A DNA stretch of 64,000 nt, taken from assembly GCA_934526015.1 (NCBI GenBank), contig CAKSZY010000004.1:1-64000 (forward strand). The letters are read 5' to 3'. Below the pieces are notes generated by a model that saw only the letters and a program-made list of their open reading frames with translations, made no database searches and was not told where the DNA came from. The position numbers and the translations under genes were made by a program. Positions within the stretch are counted from its first letter, which is position 1. Each line of letters begins with the position of its first letter. This document shows positions 45,016 to 53,878 of the stretch, piece after piece. Source of the DNA: an uncultured Dokdonella sp. (GTDB taxonomy: Bacteria; Pseudomonadota; Gammaproteobacteria; Xanthomonadales; Rhodanobacteraceae).

Positions 45016-46337
45016 AGGGCAAGCCTCCGCGTCAGCACGGACTGCTGCAGTCCGTGCGGATCGTGCGCCCGCAGGGCGGCGCGACGCGCCTCGAAATCCG
45101 GCCAGGCCCTCCGCACGACGGCCGCGTCGAGAGTGGAATCCTTGATCAGGTTCGGCCGCCCGCCGTGGCCGAGGGCGAGTTCGGCGAGGGCTTCGAGGAA
45201 GGCGCGTTGCGCGGAGGCCGCCGGCTCGGGGCACTGGATCGCGTAGGCGATGCCGCGGCCGTTGAAGGAAAAGCCGGTCGCTTCGCCGTCGAACAGCTTG
45301 CTGGCGACCAGGCTGATGCGCGGCCGGCTGCTGGCGACGAGGTCACCGAGGGCGCCGGCGAAATCGGTGTGGCGTTCGTGCGGGATCAGCCACTGCGCTT
45401 CGGCGAAGCCGGCCGTGCCGAAACCCGCGTAGTAGGCGCGCGCGCCATTGAGCGGAAACAGCGCGGAGACGACATCCACGTTCGAACTGCCGGGCCGGCA
45501 CCAGCGGTGGCGGATCCAGGTGTTCAGCGCGGCGATGCCGGCCGCGTTCCAGGCACGGAACGGCCACGGCGACACCGCCTGCGGCAGGTCGGCGAGCGGC
45601 TGCATGCGCGGCGCTTCCTGCGCTTCCAGGCCGAAGCGGATCACCCCGCGGCCGAAGCGGCGCGCGCGACCATCGTGCCAGCCATACAGCAGCGGTGCGC
45701 CGGCATGCGCCTGCAGCACCGCGGCCGCCTCGACGAGATCGGCAACCGGCACGCGGCGCACCACATACGCGGTCGGTGCGCGCACGAGGCGCAGGGTGGC
45801 ATTGCCGATCAGGCCTGCGATGCCGAAACCGGCGAAACAGGCGGCGAAACGTTCGGGGTTCTCGTGCGCACTCGCAGCGAGCCAGCCGGCGAGCGTATCG
45901 AACAGTTCGAGGCCGACGACGTGATCGCGAAAGCTGCCTTCACGCGCCGGGTTCTTGCCGTGCACGTCGGCGGCGATGCAGCCGCCGATCGTCGCCCGCG
46001 CATGGCCCGGCACGACCGGCAGCAGCCAGCCGCGCGACAGCGCGAAGCGCACGACATCGCCAATGCGCGCGCCGGCCTCGACGGTGACCAGGCCGCGTGT
46101 TTCGTCGAAGGCGAGCATGCGGTCGAAGGCGGCGAGGTCCTGCACGAGGCTGCCGCCATCGAAGCTGGCGCCGACATACGACACGCCGCCGCCGCGGGCG
46201 ATGCGCGGCCGGTCGGCCGGCAGCGCCTCGAGCGCGCGGTAGCGGTCCGGTCGCTGCACCTGGCAATGGGCGACCGCGCTGCGGTCGAAGCTGCGCAGTT
46301 CCCGTGCGGCCAGGGCGAAGCCGCGCAGCGCGCTCAT
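45012..46337 (-). CDS. FAD-binding oxidoreductase (DprE1-like)
   Basis: This 441-residue protein has a PCMH-type FAD domain: ARGGGVSYVGASF, VTVEAGARIGDVVRFALSRGWLLPVVPGHARATIGGCIAADVHGKN. The last element is close to the DIHGKNHH motif of DprE1. The C-terminal substrate domain has an ALFPLNGARAYYAGFG segment. Similar pairs in proteobacteria act on polyprenyl-linked sugars in cell-surface polymers or pigments; the target here is not known. The pair forms a two-gene unit with the SDR downstream. Confidence 0.78.
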   Translation of the reverse strand: MSALRGFALAARELRSFDRSAVAHCQVQRPDRYRALEALPADRPRIARGGGVSYVGASFDGGSLVQDLAAFDRMLAFDETRGLVTVEAGARIGDVVRFALSRGWLLPVVPGHARATIGGCIAADVHGKNPAREGSFRDHVVGLELFDTLAGWLAASAHENPERFAACFAGFGIAGLIGNATLRLVRAPTAYVVRRVPVADLVEAAAVLQAHAGAPLLYGWHDGRARRFGRGVIRFGLEAQEAPRMQPLADLPQAVSPWPFRAWNAAGIAALNTWIRHRWCRPGSSNVDVVSALFPLNGARAYYAGFGTAGFAEAQWLIPHERHTDFAGALGDLVASSRPRISLVASKLFDGEATGFSFNGRGIAYAIQCPEPAASAQRAFLEALAELALGHGGRPNLIKDSTLDAAVVRRAWPDFEARRAALRAHDPHGLQQSVLTRRLAL

Positions 46338-46526
46338 CGCGCCTCACCCTGCGCGGCAAGCGCAACGACAGGCGTTGCGCCAGAAGGATGCATCCACGGT
46401 CTCGCTTCCACGCCGGCTCCTCGGAACGCGGCGAGTATCGCATGCAGGCGAATGCCGGCTGCGGCACTTCTCAGGCGCTGAGACCGCGCACGCCGAGCCT
46501 CGCGCGACACCGCCGAGGAACCCGCC

Positions 46527-46784
46527 ATGCTGCTTGCCCCGTTCAGTCCCGCCGACACCCGCCCGCCCCGCCGCAGGCACGCCACCCGTGTGCCGCATGC
46601 CGCCGCCGAGTCGACGCACCTTCCGGCATGGCTGCTCGCATGGGCGGTCATCGGCACGCTCGCCGTGCTGTTCGTCCCGGCCCTGCGCGGCGGCGGGTTC
46701 GCCGGCGCCAGCGTGCCGTTCTGGCTGGTTGCCGCACCGTTGATCGACCTCGCCTGGCTGGCCCACCGGCGCCGCCGCCGCTGA
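46527..46784 (+). CDS. small two-span membrane protein
   Basis: This 85-residue protein has a basic, Pro-rich N-terminus and two hydrophobic helices (about 32-51 and 58-77) ending in an Arg-rich tail. No family was recognised. A GAGGA-like ribosome site precedes ATG 46527. It is small, but hydrophobic segments with a positive-inside pattern and in-frame codon use support it. Both neighbours face other ways. Confidence 0.5.
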   Translation: MLLAPFSPADTRPPRRRHATRVPHAAAESTHLPAWLLAWAVIGTLAVLFVPALRGGGFAGASVPFWLVAAPLIDLAWLAHRRRRR

Positions 46785-46820
46785 GCGATCCACGAGCCCG
46801 CGGCACGCGGCGTGGCGGTT

Positions 46821-48305
46821 TCATCCGTGCACGCCGAGACGCTTGCGCTCCATGCGACGCAGGAACTCGGCCATGATGCGGCGATAGAGGTCGTCGCCGA
46901 GATAGCCGTCCTCGACCCCGGCATCGATCGACGGATTGTCGTTCACCTCGATCAGGGCGAGACGGTCGCCGGCCTTCTTGATGTCGACGCCGTAGAGGCC
47001 GTCGCCGATCGCCGCGGTCGCCTTGAGGGCGAGCTTGACCACGTCGGCCGGCGCCTCGCGCACCGGCAGGGTCTCGAAGCCCCCCGACTTCGCCGTGCCC
47101 TTGGCGCCGTGGTTGTAGATCTGCCAGTGGCCGCGCGACATGAAGTACTTGCAGGCGTACAACGGCTCGCGGTTGAAGATGCCGATGCGCCAGTCGAACT
47201 CGGTGAACATGAACTCCTGGGCGAGCACGAGGGCGGTGTGCTGGAACAGTGCATCGGCCGCCTCGCGCAGCTTGCCGGCGTCCTCGACCTTGACGATGCC
47301 GCGCGAGAACGAGCCGTCGGGAATCTTCAGCACCAGCGGAAAGCCGAGGCGGGCGACGCTCTCCTCGAGCTTGCGCGCATCGTCGCGGTAGAGGATTTCG
47401 GTGCGCGGCATCGGCAGCTTGCGCGACAGCATGAGGTCGTGCAGGTAGATCTTGTTCGTGCACTTGAGGATCGAGCCCGGGTCGTCGACGACCACCATGT
47501 CCTCCTTCTCCGCCTTGTTGGCGAAACGGTAGGTGTGGTTGTCGAGCGCGGTGGTCTCGCGGATGAACAGGCCGTCGTACTCGGCGAGGCGCTGGTAGTC
47601 GTTGCGGCCGAGGGTGTCGACCTCGATTCCGAGCTCGGCGCCGGCCTCGACGAAGTGCTTTAGCGCGCGCTTGTTCGACGGCGGCATCGCCTCGGCCGGG
47701 TCGACCAGCATGGCGAGGTCGAAGCGGTACTTGCGGCGTGCGCGCGGCTTGCGCCAGAGCTTCTTCGAAAACGCATCGAGCGCCTTGGCGAAGCCGTCTT
47801 CCTGTTCGTCGGACAGGGTATGCAGGCCGGCCGGCTTGATCGCGCCGATCTGCCAGACACGGTCGCGCTCGAACTCGATGCGCAGGATCGGGCACGGGAA
47901 CGCCTCGAACACCTGGCGGGCGAGGTCCTCCAGCGCCGGGTACGAGGTGCGGCCGAAGTAGACGAGGATGCCGAAGTCGGTGGTGTCGCGGCCGCCGGCC
48001 GGCAGGAAGCGGCCGAGCTGGCTGTTGAGGTCCTCGATGTCGAGCCCGTACAGCGAGCGCCGGCGCAGGTCGTTGATCGTGCGCACCGACGGGATCACCT
48101 TGTGCCCGCGCGCCTCGGCCAGCAGCGAAACGTAGTAGCCGGTGCCGAGGTACTTGTAGCTGCGGCAGAGGTTGATGACGTGGGTGCGTTCGTCGTCGTC
48201 GCCGAGCGGCTGGCGCAGGTAGTCCTGGGCGGTGACGACGTTGTCGGACGGATAGTACGAGCCCCAGTCGGAGGCTTTTTCGACAACGATGACGAGGCGA
48301 CTCAT
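46821..48305 (-). CDS. RimK-type ATP-grasp ligase family protein
   Basis: This 494-residue protein has an N-terminal Rossmann-like region (about 1-200) and an ATP-grasp domain (about 270-485), with KIPDGSFSRGIVKVED (glycine-rich ATP loop), QEFMFTEFDWRIG and a late GVDIKKAGDRLALIEVNDNPSID motif with the Glu/Asn metal ligands. It resembles RimK-like proteins with an added N-terminal domain; they join a peptide or amino acid to an acceptor. It diverges from a GNAT gene, with which similar proteins are often paired. Acceptor unknown. Confidence 0.83.
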   Translation of the reverse strand: MSRLVIVVEKASDWGSYYPSDNVVTAQDYLRQPLGDDDERTHVINLCRSYKYLGTGYYVSLLAEARGHKVIPSVRTINDLRRRSLYGLDIEDLNSQLGRFLPAGGRDTTDFGILVYFGRTSYPALEDLARQVFEAFPCPILRIEFERDRVWQIGAIKPAGLHTLSDEQEDGFAKALDAFSKKLWRKPRARRKYRFDLAMLVDPAEAMPPSNKRALKHFVEAGAELGIEVDTLGRNDYQRLAEYDGLFIRETTALDNHTYRFANKAEKEDMVVVDDPGSILKCTNKIYLHDLMLSRKLPMPRTEILYRDDARKLEESVARLGFPLVLKIPDGSFSRGIVKVEDAGKLREAADALFQHTALVLAQEFMFTEFDWRIGIFNREPLYACKYFMSRGHWQIYNHGAKGTAKSGGFETLPVREAPADVVKLALKATAAIGDGLYGVDIKKAGDRLALIEVNDNPSIDAGVEDGYLGDDLYRRIMAEFLRRMERKRLGVHG

Positions 48306-48534
48306 GCGCGCAGGGAACCGGTGGGAGGAGGCTCGGACGACCCGCCGCGGCCGGGGCCTCGCGGCCGCCCGGTCCGCGGCGCGGCGCGAGTGTGCCACAG
48401 CCATCCGGCGACATTCCGCGCCGCCCGCCGCCTGTTCAGCGCCGGCTCGGGCAGCCGCGTGGCGGCATCGACCGGCGCGCCGCCGAGCGCGCCTGGCCGG
48501 ATAATCGGCCCACTCTCCCATCGCTCGCGAACCC

Positions 48535-49044
48535 ATGCCGGCCGCCCGTTCCCGAACCCGCCCCGATGACCGCATCGCGATCCGCCGCGCCGTTGCCGGC
48601 GACCTGGATGCGCTGGTCGCGCTCGAACAGGCGAGCTTCGCCGGCGACCGGCTCGCCGCACGCCAGTGGCGTTTTCACCTCGCCAGCCCGCGCGCGATCG
48701 TGCGCGTTGCCGTCGCCGACGGCCGCCTCCTCGGCGCCGCCCTCGCCTTCCTGCACGGCGGCCACGACCTTGCCCGCCTGTACTCGCTGGCGACCGCCGC
48801 CGCCGCACGCGGGCGCGGCATCGGCGACCGCCTGCTCGCGGCGATCGAAGGCGACGCGCGCATGGCAGGGCGGAGCCGCCTGCGCCTCGAGGTGCGCGCC
48901 GACAACCTCGCCGCGCAGCGCCTGTACGAACGCCGCGGCTATCGCGGCATCGGTCGCCGCCCGCAGTACTACGCCGACGGCGAGGCCGCCTTGCGCTACG
49001 AGAAGGCGCTCGGCAAGTCCGTACCGAAGCGGCCACGCGGATGA
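48535..49044 (+). CDS. GNAT family N-acetyltransferase (RimI-like)
   Basis: This 169-residue acetyltransferase has AIRRAVAGDLDALVALEQASF at its N-terminus, the acetyl-CoA loop RGRGIGDRLLAAIE (Q/R-x-x-G-x-G form), and the RLEVRADNLAAQRLYERRGYR strand-helix typical of RimI/RimJ-like enzymes. It diverges from the ATP-grasp gene; a shared role is possible. Its stop codon lies within the -35 region of the toxin-antitoxin promoter downstream, so the two units are tightly packed. Confidence 0.85.
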   Translation: MPAARSRTRPDDRIAIRRAVAGDLDALVALEQASFAGDRLAARQWRFHLASPRAIVRVAVADGRLLGAALAFLHGGHDLARLYSLATAAAARGRGIGDRLLAAIEGDARMAGRSRLRLEVRADNLAAQRLYERRGYRGIGRRPQYYADGEAALRYEKALGKSVPKRPRG

Positions 49045-49070
49045 CAGAAACTTCATCCATGAAGTAATAT
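49041..49070 (+). promoter_or_regulatory. promoter and operator of the Xre-RES module
   Basis: ATGACA (49041-49046) and TAATAT (49065-49070) are 18 bases apart and look like -35 and -10. A perfect palindrome ACTTCAT-CC-ATGAAGT (49050-49065) fills the spacer, as expected for autorepression by the antitoxin. A related half-site TTCATATGGA lies at 49081. Confidence 0.65.
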
Positions 49071-49099
49071 CGGCAACAGGTTCATATGGAGAATCCCGC

Positions 49100-49495
49100 A
49101 TGAACACCCGCGCTGACGCCGCCATGCCGGCCAGCGATTTCGGCGCTCCCGCCCTGCGCGCCTTCTTCGCCATCGCCGAGCGCTGGGGCCTGCGCGTCGC
49201 CGAACAGCGCCGCCTGCTCGGCGAACCGCCTGAATCGACGTTCTACAAATGGAAGCGCGAGCGCGAGGCCAGTCTCGGCCGCGACGTGCTCGAACGCATC
49301 AGCTACGTGCTCGGCATCTACAAGAGCCTGCAGATCCTGTTCCCCGACCCCGAGCGTGCCGACGCCTGGGTGCGCCGGCCGAACACGGCGCCGACGTTCG
49401 GCGGCCAGTCGGCGCTCGAACGCATGCTCTCCGGCAACGTCGCCGACCTCTACGTCGTGCGCCAGTACCTCGACGCCCAGCGCGGCTGGAACTGA
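49100..49495 (+). CDS. Xre/MbcA/ParS-family antitoxin
   Basis: This 131-residue protein has a Xre-like N-terminal helix-turn-helix region (LRAFFAIAERWGLRVAEQRRLLG ... FYKWKRE) and a C-terminal toxin-binding domain (LGIYKSLQILFPDPERADAWVRRPNTAP, GGQSALERMLSGN) typical of ParS/MbcA antitoxins. The RES toxin gene follows 8 bases later. A palindrome in the promoter supports autoregulation. Confidence 0.87.
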   Translation: MNTRADAAMPASDFGAPALRAFFAIAERWGLRVAEQRRLLGEPPESTFYKWKREREASLGRDVLERISYVLGIYKSLQILFPDPERADAWVRRPNTAPTFGGQSALERMLSGNVADLYVVRQYLDAQRGWN

Positions 49496-49503
49496 AACGC
49501 GCG

Positions 49504-50190
49504 ATGGAACGGACTCCGCCGCAGAAGCGCATCCGCTGGAGCGCCGCCTCGCGCATCGTGCCGAGCCGCTTCCCGCCGGTCGGCGTCTACGACCGCATCG
49601 CCGATCCGGCCGACCTCGATGCGCTCTACGCGATCGAGGCACTGACCGACCCGCGCCTGCGCGAGGAGCTCGGCGAACTCGCCAGCGTGCCGAAGGAACA
49701 TCGCATCAGCGGCCCCGGCGCAACGCCGGTGATGGCCGCCTTCACCCACCGCAATCCGGACGGCAGCCGATTCTCCGACGGCCAATGGGGCGTGTTCTAC
49801 GCCGCCCACCGCCTCACCACCGCGATCGAGGAAACGATCCATCACCGCCAGCGCTTCCTGCGCGCGACCGCCGAACCGCCGATCGACCTCGAGATGCGCT
49901 GCTACCGCTGCGCGATCGACGGCCGCCTGCACGACGTGCGCGGCGGCTGGCCGGAACTGCATCGCCCCGACGACTACGCACCGAGCCAGGCACTCGCGCG
50001 CACCTTGCGCGCCGCCGGCTCGAACGGCCTCGCCTACGACAGCGTGCGCGAACCCGGCGGCGAATGCGTCGCCCTGTTCCACCCCGACCTCGTCACCCGC
50101 TGCGTGCAGGCCGAACACCTCATCTACCGCTGGAACGGCGAACGCATCGCCGCGGTGCTCGAAGTCGGCAAGGTGGTGCTGCGCGGGTGA
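49504..50190 (+). CDS. RES-domain toxin
   Basis: This 228-residue protein has the RES fold: Arg in IVPSRFPPVGVYDRI, Glu in GVFYAAHRLTTAIEETIHH, and Ser in GLAYDSVREPGGECVALFHP. RES toxins such as MbcT and ParT degrade NAD+ or ADP-ribosylate targets. The protein is intact, at normal length for the family (about 150-230). Together with the upstream antitoxin it forms a type II module. REP DNA follows at 50248. Confidence 0.87.
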   Translation: MERTPPQKRIRWSAASRIVPSRFPPVGVYDRIADPADLDALYAIEALTDPRLREELGELASVPKEHRISGPGATPVMAAFTHRNPDGSRFSDGQWGVFYAAHRLTTAIEETIHHRQRFLRATAEPPIDLEMRCYRCAIDGRLHDVRGGWPELHRPDDYAPSQALARTLRAAGSNGLAYDSVREPGGECVALFHPDLVTRCVQAEHLIYRWNGERIAAVLEVGKVVLRG

Positions 50191-50247
50191 ATGCACAGCC
50201 CCGGCCGCGATGCATGCTCCACGAATGCGGCGACGGGTGCAGGCTTT

Positions 50248-50317
50248 GTAGAGCCAAGCTTGCTCGGCTGAGGCATGGACCGCAGCCGCAAGAGCAGCGG
50301 AGCAAGCTCCGCTCTAC
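50248..50317. repeat. single GTAG REP pair (BIME) like the array at 26778
   Basis: This one unit has a GTAG-headed hairpin with one mismatch (AGCCAAGC-TT-GCTCGGCT) and an inverted GCGGAGC-AA-GCTCCGC-TCTAC partner. Spacing matches the units at 26828-27114. It lies in the 341-bp gap 50191-50531; the rest of that gap holds nothing I can identify. Confidence 0.85.
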
Positions 50318-50531
50318 GGAAGCGTTGGATCGTGCGGCATTTGTAGAGAAACCCGTCGGAAACGACGCCGGTCAGCGATTCGCTGGTGATGCGGCCGCGC
50401 CATGCATCGACGATCTCCTGGCCGATCTGGAGAACCCGAAGCACATGCCCGGCCATGGACATTGCGCGTTTCCCCGGGCGGGTTTCATCACGCTCCGGCG
50501 TGCGCCGATCGAGCCGGCCGAACGGGAATGC

Positions 50532-51422
50532 TCACACATCCCCCTCGCCGCTCCAGCCCTCGCCCGTGCCGCGCTGGTACACGCGGTCGCCGTCGATGAT
50601 GTCGCCGGCGGGGATCGATTCCTGCGCGGCGAGGCGGTCGTAGATCGGGGTGAAGTCGGGCAGGGTTGCCTCGATCAGCTGTTCGTAGCTGTCGATGACG
50701 AAGTAGGTTTTCTGGTAGGTGTCGATGCGGTAGCGCGTGCGCATGATGCGCTCGAGGTCGAAGCCGATGCGGTTCGGCGCCGGCGATTCCAGGCAGTGGA
50801 TCGACTCGCCCTTCGAGGAGACGATGCCGGAGCCGTAGATGCGCAGGCCGTCGGCTTCGCGGATCAGGCCGAACTCGACCGTGTACCAGTACAGGCGGGT
50901 GAGGTTGACCAGCGCCTCGGTGCTGATGCCGTGCGCCTTCACGCCGCCGCGGCCGTAGGCCTGCATGTAGTCGGCGAACACCGGGTTGAGCAGCAGCGGC
51001 ACGTGGCCGAACAGGTCATGGAAGAGATCCGGTTCGGCGATGTAGTCGATCTGGTCGGGACGGCGGATCCACCAGGTCACCGGGAAGCGGCGGTTGGCGA
51101 GGTGGTCGAAGAAGGTCAGCTCGGGCAGCAGGCCCTCGACGCCGACCAGTTGCCAGCCGGTCGCCCTGGCGAGCACTTCGTTGAGTTCCTCGTAGCGCGG
51201 GATTGCGTCGGCCGACATGCCGAAGCGTTCCTGGTTGTCGATGAACTCGCGGCTGGCGCGGCCCTTGAGGATCTCGCGCTGGCGGCGGAACAGCGTCGCC
51301 CAAGTGGCATGGTCGGCATCCGAATAGCTCGACCACGGCTGCTCGACGACCGCCGTGGTGTAGACGGGGACGTAGCCCTTGTCGGTCTGCTGGCGTTCGA
51401 CGCGGCGTGGTTCGGCGTTCAT
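50532..51422 (-). CDS. phhA: phenylalanine 4-monooxygenase
   Basis: This 296-residue iron- and pterin-dependent enzyme hydroxylates phenylalanine to tyrosine. Iron ligands are visible: His135 and His140 in HDLFGH and Glu183 in YTVEFGL. The C-terminal region of bacterial PAH is complete, with no regulatory ACT domain. Its usual partner phhB (pterin dehydratase) is not adjacent. The start ATG is 51422; the rhomboid gene's stop is about 52 bp upstream on the same strand. Confidence 0.95.
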   Translation of the reverse strand: MNAEPRRVERQQTDKGYVPVYTTAVVEQPWSSYSDADHATWATLFRRQREILKGRASREFIDNQERFGMSADAIPRYEELNEVLARATGWQLVGVEGLLPELTFFDHLANRRFPVTWWIRRPDQIDYIAEPDLFHDLFGHVPLLLNPVFADYMQAYGRGGVKAHGISTEALVNLTRLYWYTVEFGLIREADGLRIYGSGIVSSKGESIHCLESPAPNRIGFDLERIMRTRYRIDTYQKTYFVIDSYEQLIEATLPDFTPIYDRLAAQESIPAGDIIDGDRVYQRGTGEGWSGEGDV

Positions 51423-51474
51423 GGCGGAAATCCGGTTGTGCAGAAATCCATCCTAGCGCCATCTTCGGGCGGCG

Positions 51475-52257
51475 TCAGGACGGCGGCTCGTCGCGCCGGC
51501 GCGGAAAAACGAGGATGACGCCGCGGTCTTCCGGCGACGGCCCCTTCCACAGCACCGGAACTTCCTGCGGTCGCGGCAGTTCGAGTTCGGCGGCCGTGGC
51601 TTCGGCGGCGCTGTCCTCGGCTTCGTCGTCCCAGCTGTAGCGCCGGCGCGGCGGTGGCGGATCGCGGCGGAACAGCAGCAGCGCGGCGAGCACGCCGACC
51701 ACGGCACCGGCGAGGTGGTACTCGAAGGAGATCTGCTCCTCGCGCGGCAGCACGGTCAGCAGCATGCCGCCGTAGAAGAAGAACACGACCAACGAGATGG
51801 CGACGCCGATGCGGTCGCGGCGCAGCAGGCCGGTGAGGAACAGGAAGAACATCAGGCCGTGGTTGATGCCGCTCATGCCGACATGCGCGGAATCGCGCGC
51901 GAACAGCCAGACGCCGAGTCCCGAGAGCAGCCAGATCGCCGGCAGGGCGAGGCGCGTCGCGCGCGGGTAGGCATACAGCATCAGCGTGGCGAGCACGGCC
52001 AGCGGCAGGGTGTTCGACATCAGATGGTCGAACGAGCCGTGTGCCAGCGGGGCGAAGAGGATGCCGACCAGGCCGGCCGGCCGACGCGGAACGACGCCGA
52101 GGTCGCTCATCGACCAGCCGAGCAGCCAGCCGCCGAGCCAGACCAGCCAGATGCCGGCGGTGAGGAAGGCAGCGCCGTAGAGCGCATAGCGGATGCGCTC
52201 GCGATCGTAGCGCACCGCGGTCTCGTTCGGATCGGGGGTCGGCGGGGCGATGTCCAT
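51475..52257 (-). CDS. rhomboid family intramembrane protease
   Basis: This 260-residue protein has about six TM helices. The rhomboid catalytic dyad is visible: Ser129 in HVGMSGINHG (GxSG form) and His181 in FEYHLAGAVVG, plus the HGSFDHLMSN motif at 73-82. The C-terminal ~60 residues are a cytoplasmic acidic/Pro-rich tail. Substrate unknown. Start ATG 52257 gives the short N-terminal tail; an upstream ATG at 52356 is possible but overlaps the Clp-like site. Confidence 0.87.
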   Translation of the reverse strand: MDIAPPTPDPNETAVRYDRERIRYALYGAAFLTAGIWLVWLGGWLLGWSMSDLGVVPRRPAGLVGILFAPLAHGSFDHLMSNTLPLAVLATLMLYAYPRATRLALPAIWLLSGLGVWLFARDSAHVGMSGINHGLMFFLFLTGLLRRDRIGVAISLVVFFFYGGMLLTVLPREEQISFEYHLAGAVVGVLAALLLFRRDPPPPRRRYSWDDEAEDSAAEATAAELELPRPQEVPVLWKGPSPEDRGVILVFPRRRDEPPS

Positions 52258-52337
52258 CGGGGTCAGGTGGGGCCGCGGCGCACGGGTGCAAGCCGGCCGC
52301 AGCGCATCGCGGTGACCGCCGCGGTCATTCAGGCAAA

Positions 52338-52353
52338 TGTGATCCCTGTCACT
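52338..52353. promoter_or_regulatory. Clp/CRP-like binding site
   Basis: TGTGA-N6-TCACT matches the CRP/Clp consensus TGTGA-N6-TCACA with one mismatch, flanked by AAA and CATTT. It lies between the rhomboid gene and the pilus locus, about 160 bp before the sigma-54 element. In xanthomonads Clp responds to c-di-GMP. Confidence 0.7.
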
Positions 52354-52496
52354 CATTTGCGCGGGCTGTCATCTGTCCGCGGAGGTCGCAGCGCCCACCG
52401 GCGCCTGCGGCTGGCCTGACACACCGTCATCAAAATCATGAATTTGCAGGGATTTTCTCAGCCTCCGCGAGCAGCTGCGCGGGGCCCGCAACGAGT

Positions 52497-52512
52497 TGGC
52501 ACGGGTGTTGCT
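52497..52512 (+). promoter_or_regulatory. sigma-54 promoter of the pilus-like locus
   Basis: TGGCAC-N5-TTGCT has GG and GC exactly 10 bases apart, as required for sigma-54. Transcription would start near 52523, about 104 bases before the first gene of the locus. The region from 52258 to 52626 (369 bp) holds this and the Clp-like site and no gene. Confidence 0.75.
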
Positions 52513-52626
52513 TTACATCGGGCCACGGAAGCTCAGGCGTCCCCGCGATCGGGGACGAGTCGCACGGAAGGTCCATTCCGGCGCAAGGGCAGGAGGCCGG
52601 CGCGCCGCCACCCAATGAGGAATCCC

Positions 52627-53277
52627 ATGAAACTGTTCGGAAAGGCCCTCGGCCTGGCTGCTGTCGCGGCCGGCTCCCTGTTCGTCTGCACCCGCGCACA
52701 GGCGCAGGTCGCGGTCGACGTCGACATCACGCTCGGCGGCATGACCATCCTGTATTACCACGACAACATCAACGTGACGGTCAGCGACAGCGTGCTGGCC
52801 AGCCTGCTGCTGCCGGCCTCCTGTGCGGGCGGCAGCTGCGTCGAGGCTGTCACCGGTTCGGGCAATGCGACATCGCCGGCAGCCGGCCAGCTCAACTGGC
52901 TCGGCAACGTCGTCGGCGCGCCGGCACCGGCCAACCTGTCCTCGATCGACCTCAATCTGCAGAACGTGTGGGCGGTTCGCGCGATCGGCGGCGGCTCGGC
53001 GAACACGACGGTGACGATCGCCGCCGGCGCTTCGGACAACCAGATCAACGGCGTCACCGGCTACATCGGCATCGTCTCGCGCGCGATCGCCACCGGGGCG
53101 ACGGCGACCTGCGGTGCCGGCTCGACGACGGCGACGTTCGCCGATCCCGGTCTCGCCACCGCCACCCAGGGCAGCGTCTGCCTCGAGCTCGACTTCTCGA
53201 CCGCCCTGGTCGGACCGTTCAACGACACCGGCGACACCGGCGACGTGGTCTACACGTTGCAGGTCACCGGAACCTGA
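52627..53277 (+). CDS. secreted pilin-like protein
   Basis: This 216-residue protein has a signal peptide (about 1-26, ending AQA) and a beta-rich mature part with many Val, Thr, Ala and Gly and two Cys pairs (PASCAGGSCVEA; ATCGAG with SVCLEL). The N-terminal VDVDITLGGMTILYYHDNINVTV looks like a donor or A-strand. It is the first gene of the locus with a GAGGAA ribosome site. By context I infer the major subunit; it has no close match to known type I pilins. Confidence 0.6.
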   Translation: MKLFGKALGLAAVAAGSLFVCTRAQAQVAVDVDITLGGMTILYYHDNINVTVSDSVLASLLLPASCAGGSCVEAVTGSGNATSPAAGQLNWLGNVVGAPAPANLSSIDLNLQNVWAVRAIGGGSANTTVTIAAGASDNQINGVTGYIGIVSRAIATGATATCGAGSTTATFADPGLATATQGSVCLELDFSTALVGPFNDTGDTGDVVYTLQVTGT

Positions 53278-53287
53278 GCGGGCAACG

Positions 53288-53878
53288 ATGAAGAGCCTCT
53301 GGCCAGCAGCCCTCGTGCTGGCCGCGGCGTTCGGCGCGGCCGACGCCGCGGCGGCGCCGCCGGTGCCCGGCGCCCGCAGTTTCGCGGCGCCGGGCCACGC
53401 GGCGGAGGTCGGGCTCAGCGCGGGCGCGACCACGCTGCGGTTGCGCCCGCTCCATGCCACCGAGCTGATGGCCGGTGGCGACAGCGTGGCGCGACCGGGC
53501 CGCGCGCTGGTCCCGACGGCGAGCGGCAATCGCCTGCAGGTGGATGCCGCCATCGAGGTGCCGCCGCTGGCGGCGGTCATCATCCGCGAGCTCGACGAGG
53601 TCTGGCGCTACGTGCCCGATCCGAAACGCATGGCGGCGGAAGCCCCGCGCATGCGCGTCGAGTTGCGCTCGTCCGCCGGCAAGCGCGGCGAACTTGCGCT
53701 CGAGGGCCAGCCGGACATCGGCCTGCCGGTCGGCGTGCATGTCACGCAGTCGCTGCGCCGCGGCGCCGATGGCCTCGCCTGGTACGAGGGCCGCGTGGTC
53801 CTCGAGATTCCGGTCGCGGCGATGCGCGCGTCCGGCACCTATCGCGGCCGCATCGAGATTTCCCAGGAGTCCCTGTGA
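53288..53878 (+). CDS. exported hypothetical protein of the pilus-like locus
   Basis: This 196-residue protein has an N-terminal signal peptide (about 1-23) and a beta-rich body. Patterns include VPPLAAVIIRELDEVWRYVPDP and ISQESL at the end. No domain recognised. It follows the pilin-like gene by 10 bases and overlaps the chaperone start by 4 bases, so it is part of the operon and may be a minor subunit or assembly factor. Confidence 0.6.
   Translation: MKSLWPAALVLAAAFGAADAAAAPPVPGARSFAAPGHAAEVGLSAGATTLRLRPLHATELMAGGDSVARPGRALVPTASGNRLQVDAAIEVPPLAAVIIRELDEVWRYVPDPKRMAAEAPRMRVELRSSAGKRGELALEGQPDIGLPVGVHVTQSLRRGADGLAWYEGRVVLEIPVAAMRASGTYRGRIEISQESL

Noticed and set aside
46812..47663. Plus-strand open frame opposite the ATP-grasp gene
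   Set aside because: The minus-strand frame has clear ATP-grasp motifs; the plus-strand peptide has none.
50318..50470. Minus-strand frame beginning MSMAGHVLRVLQ, possible truncated gene
   Set aside because: Only about 40 codons precede the REP sequence, with no conserved domain, so it cannot be told from chance.
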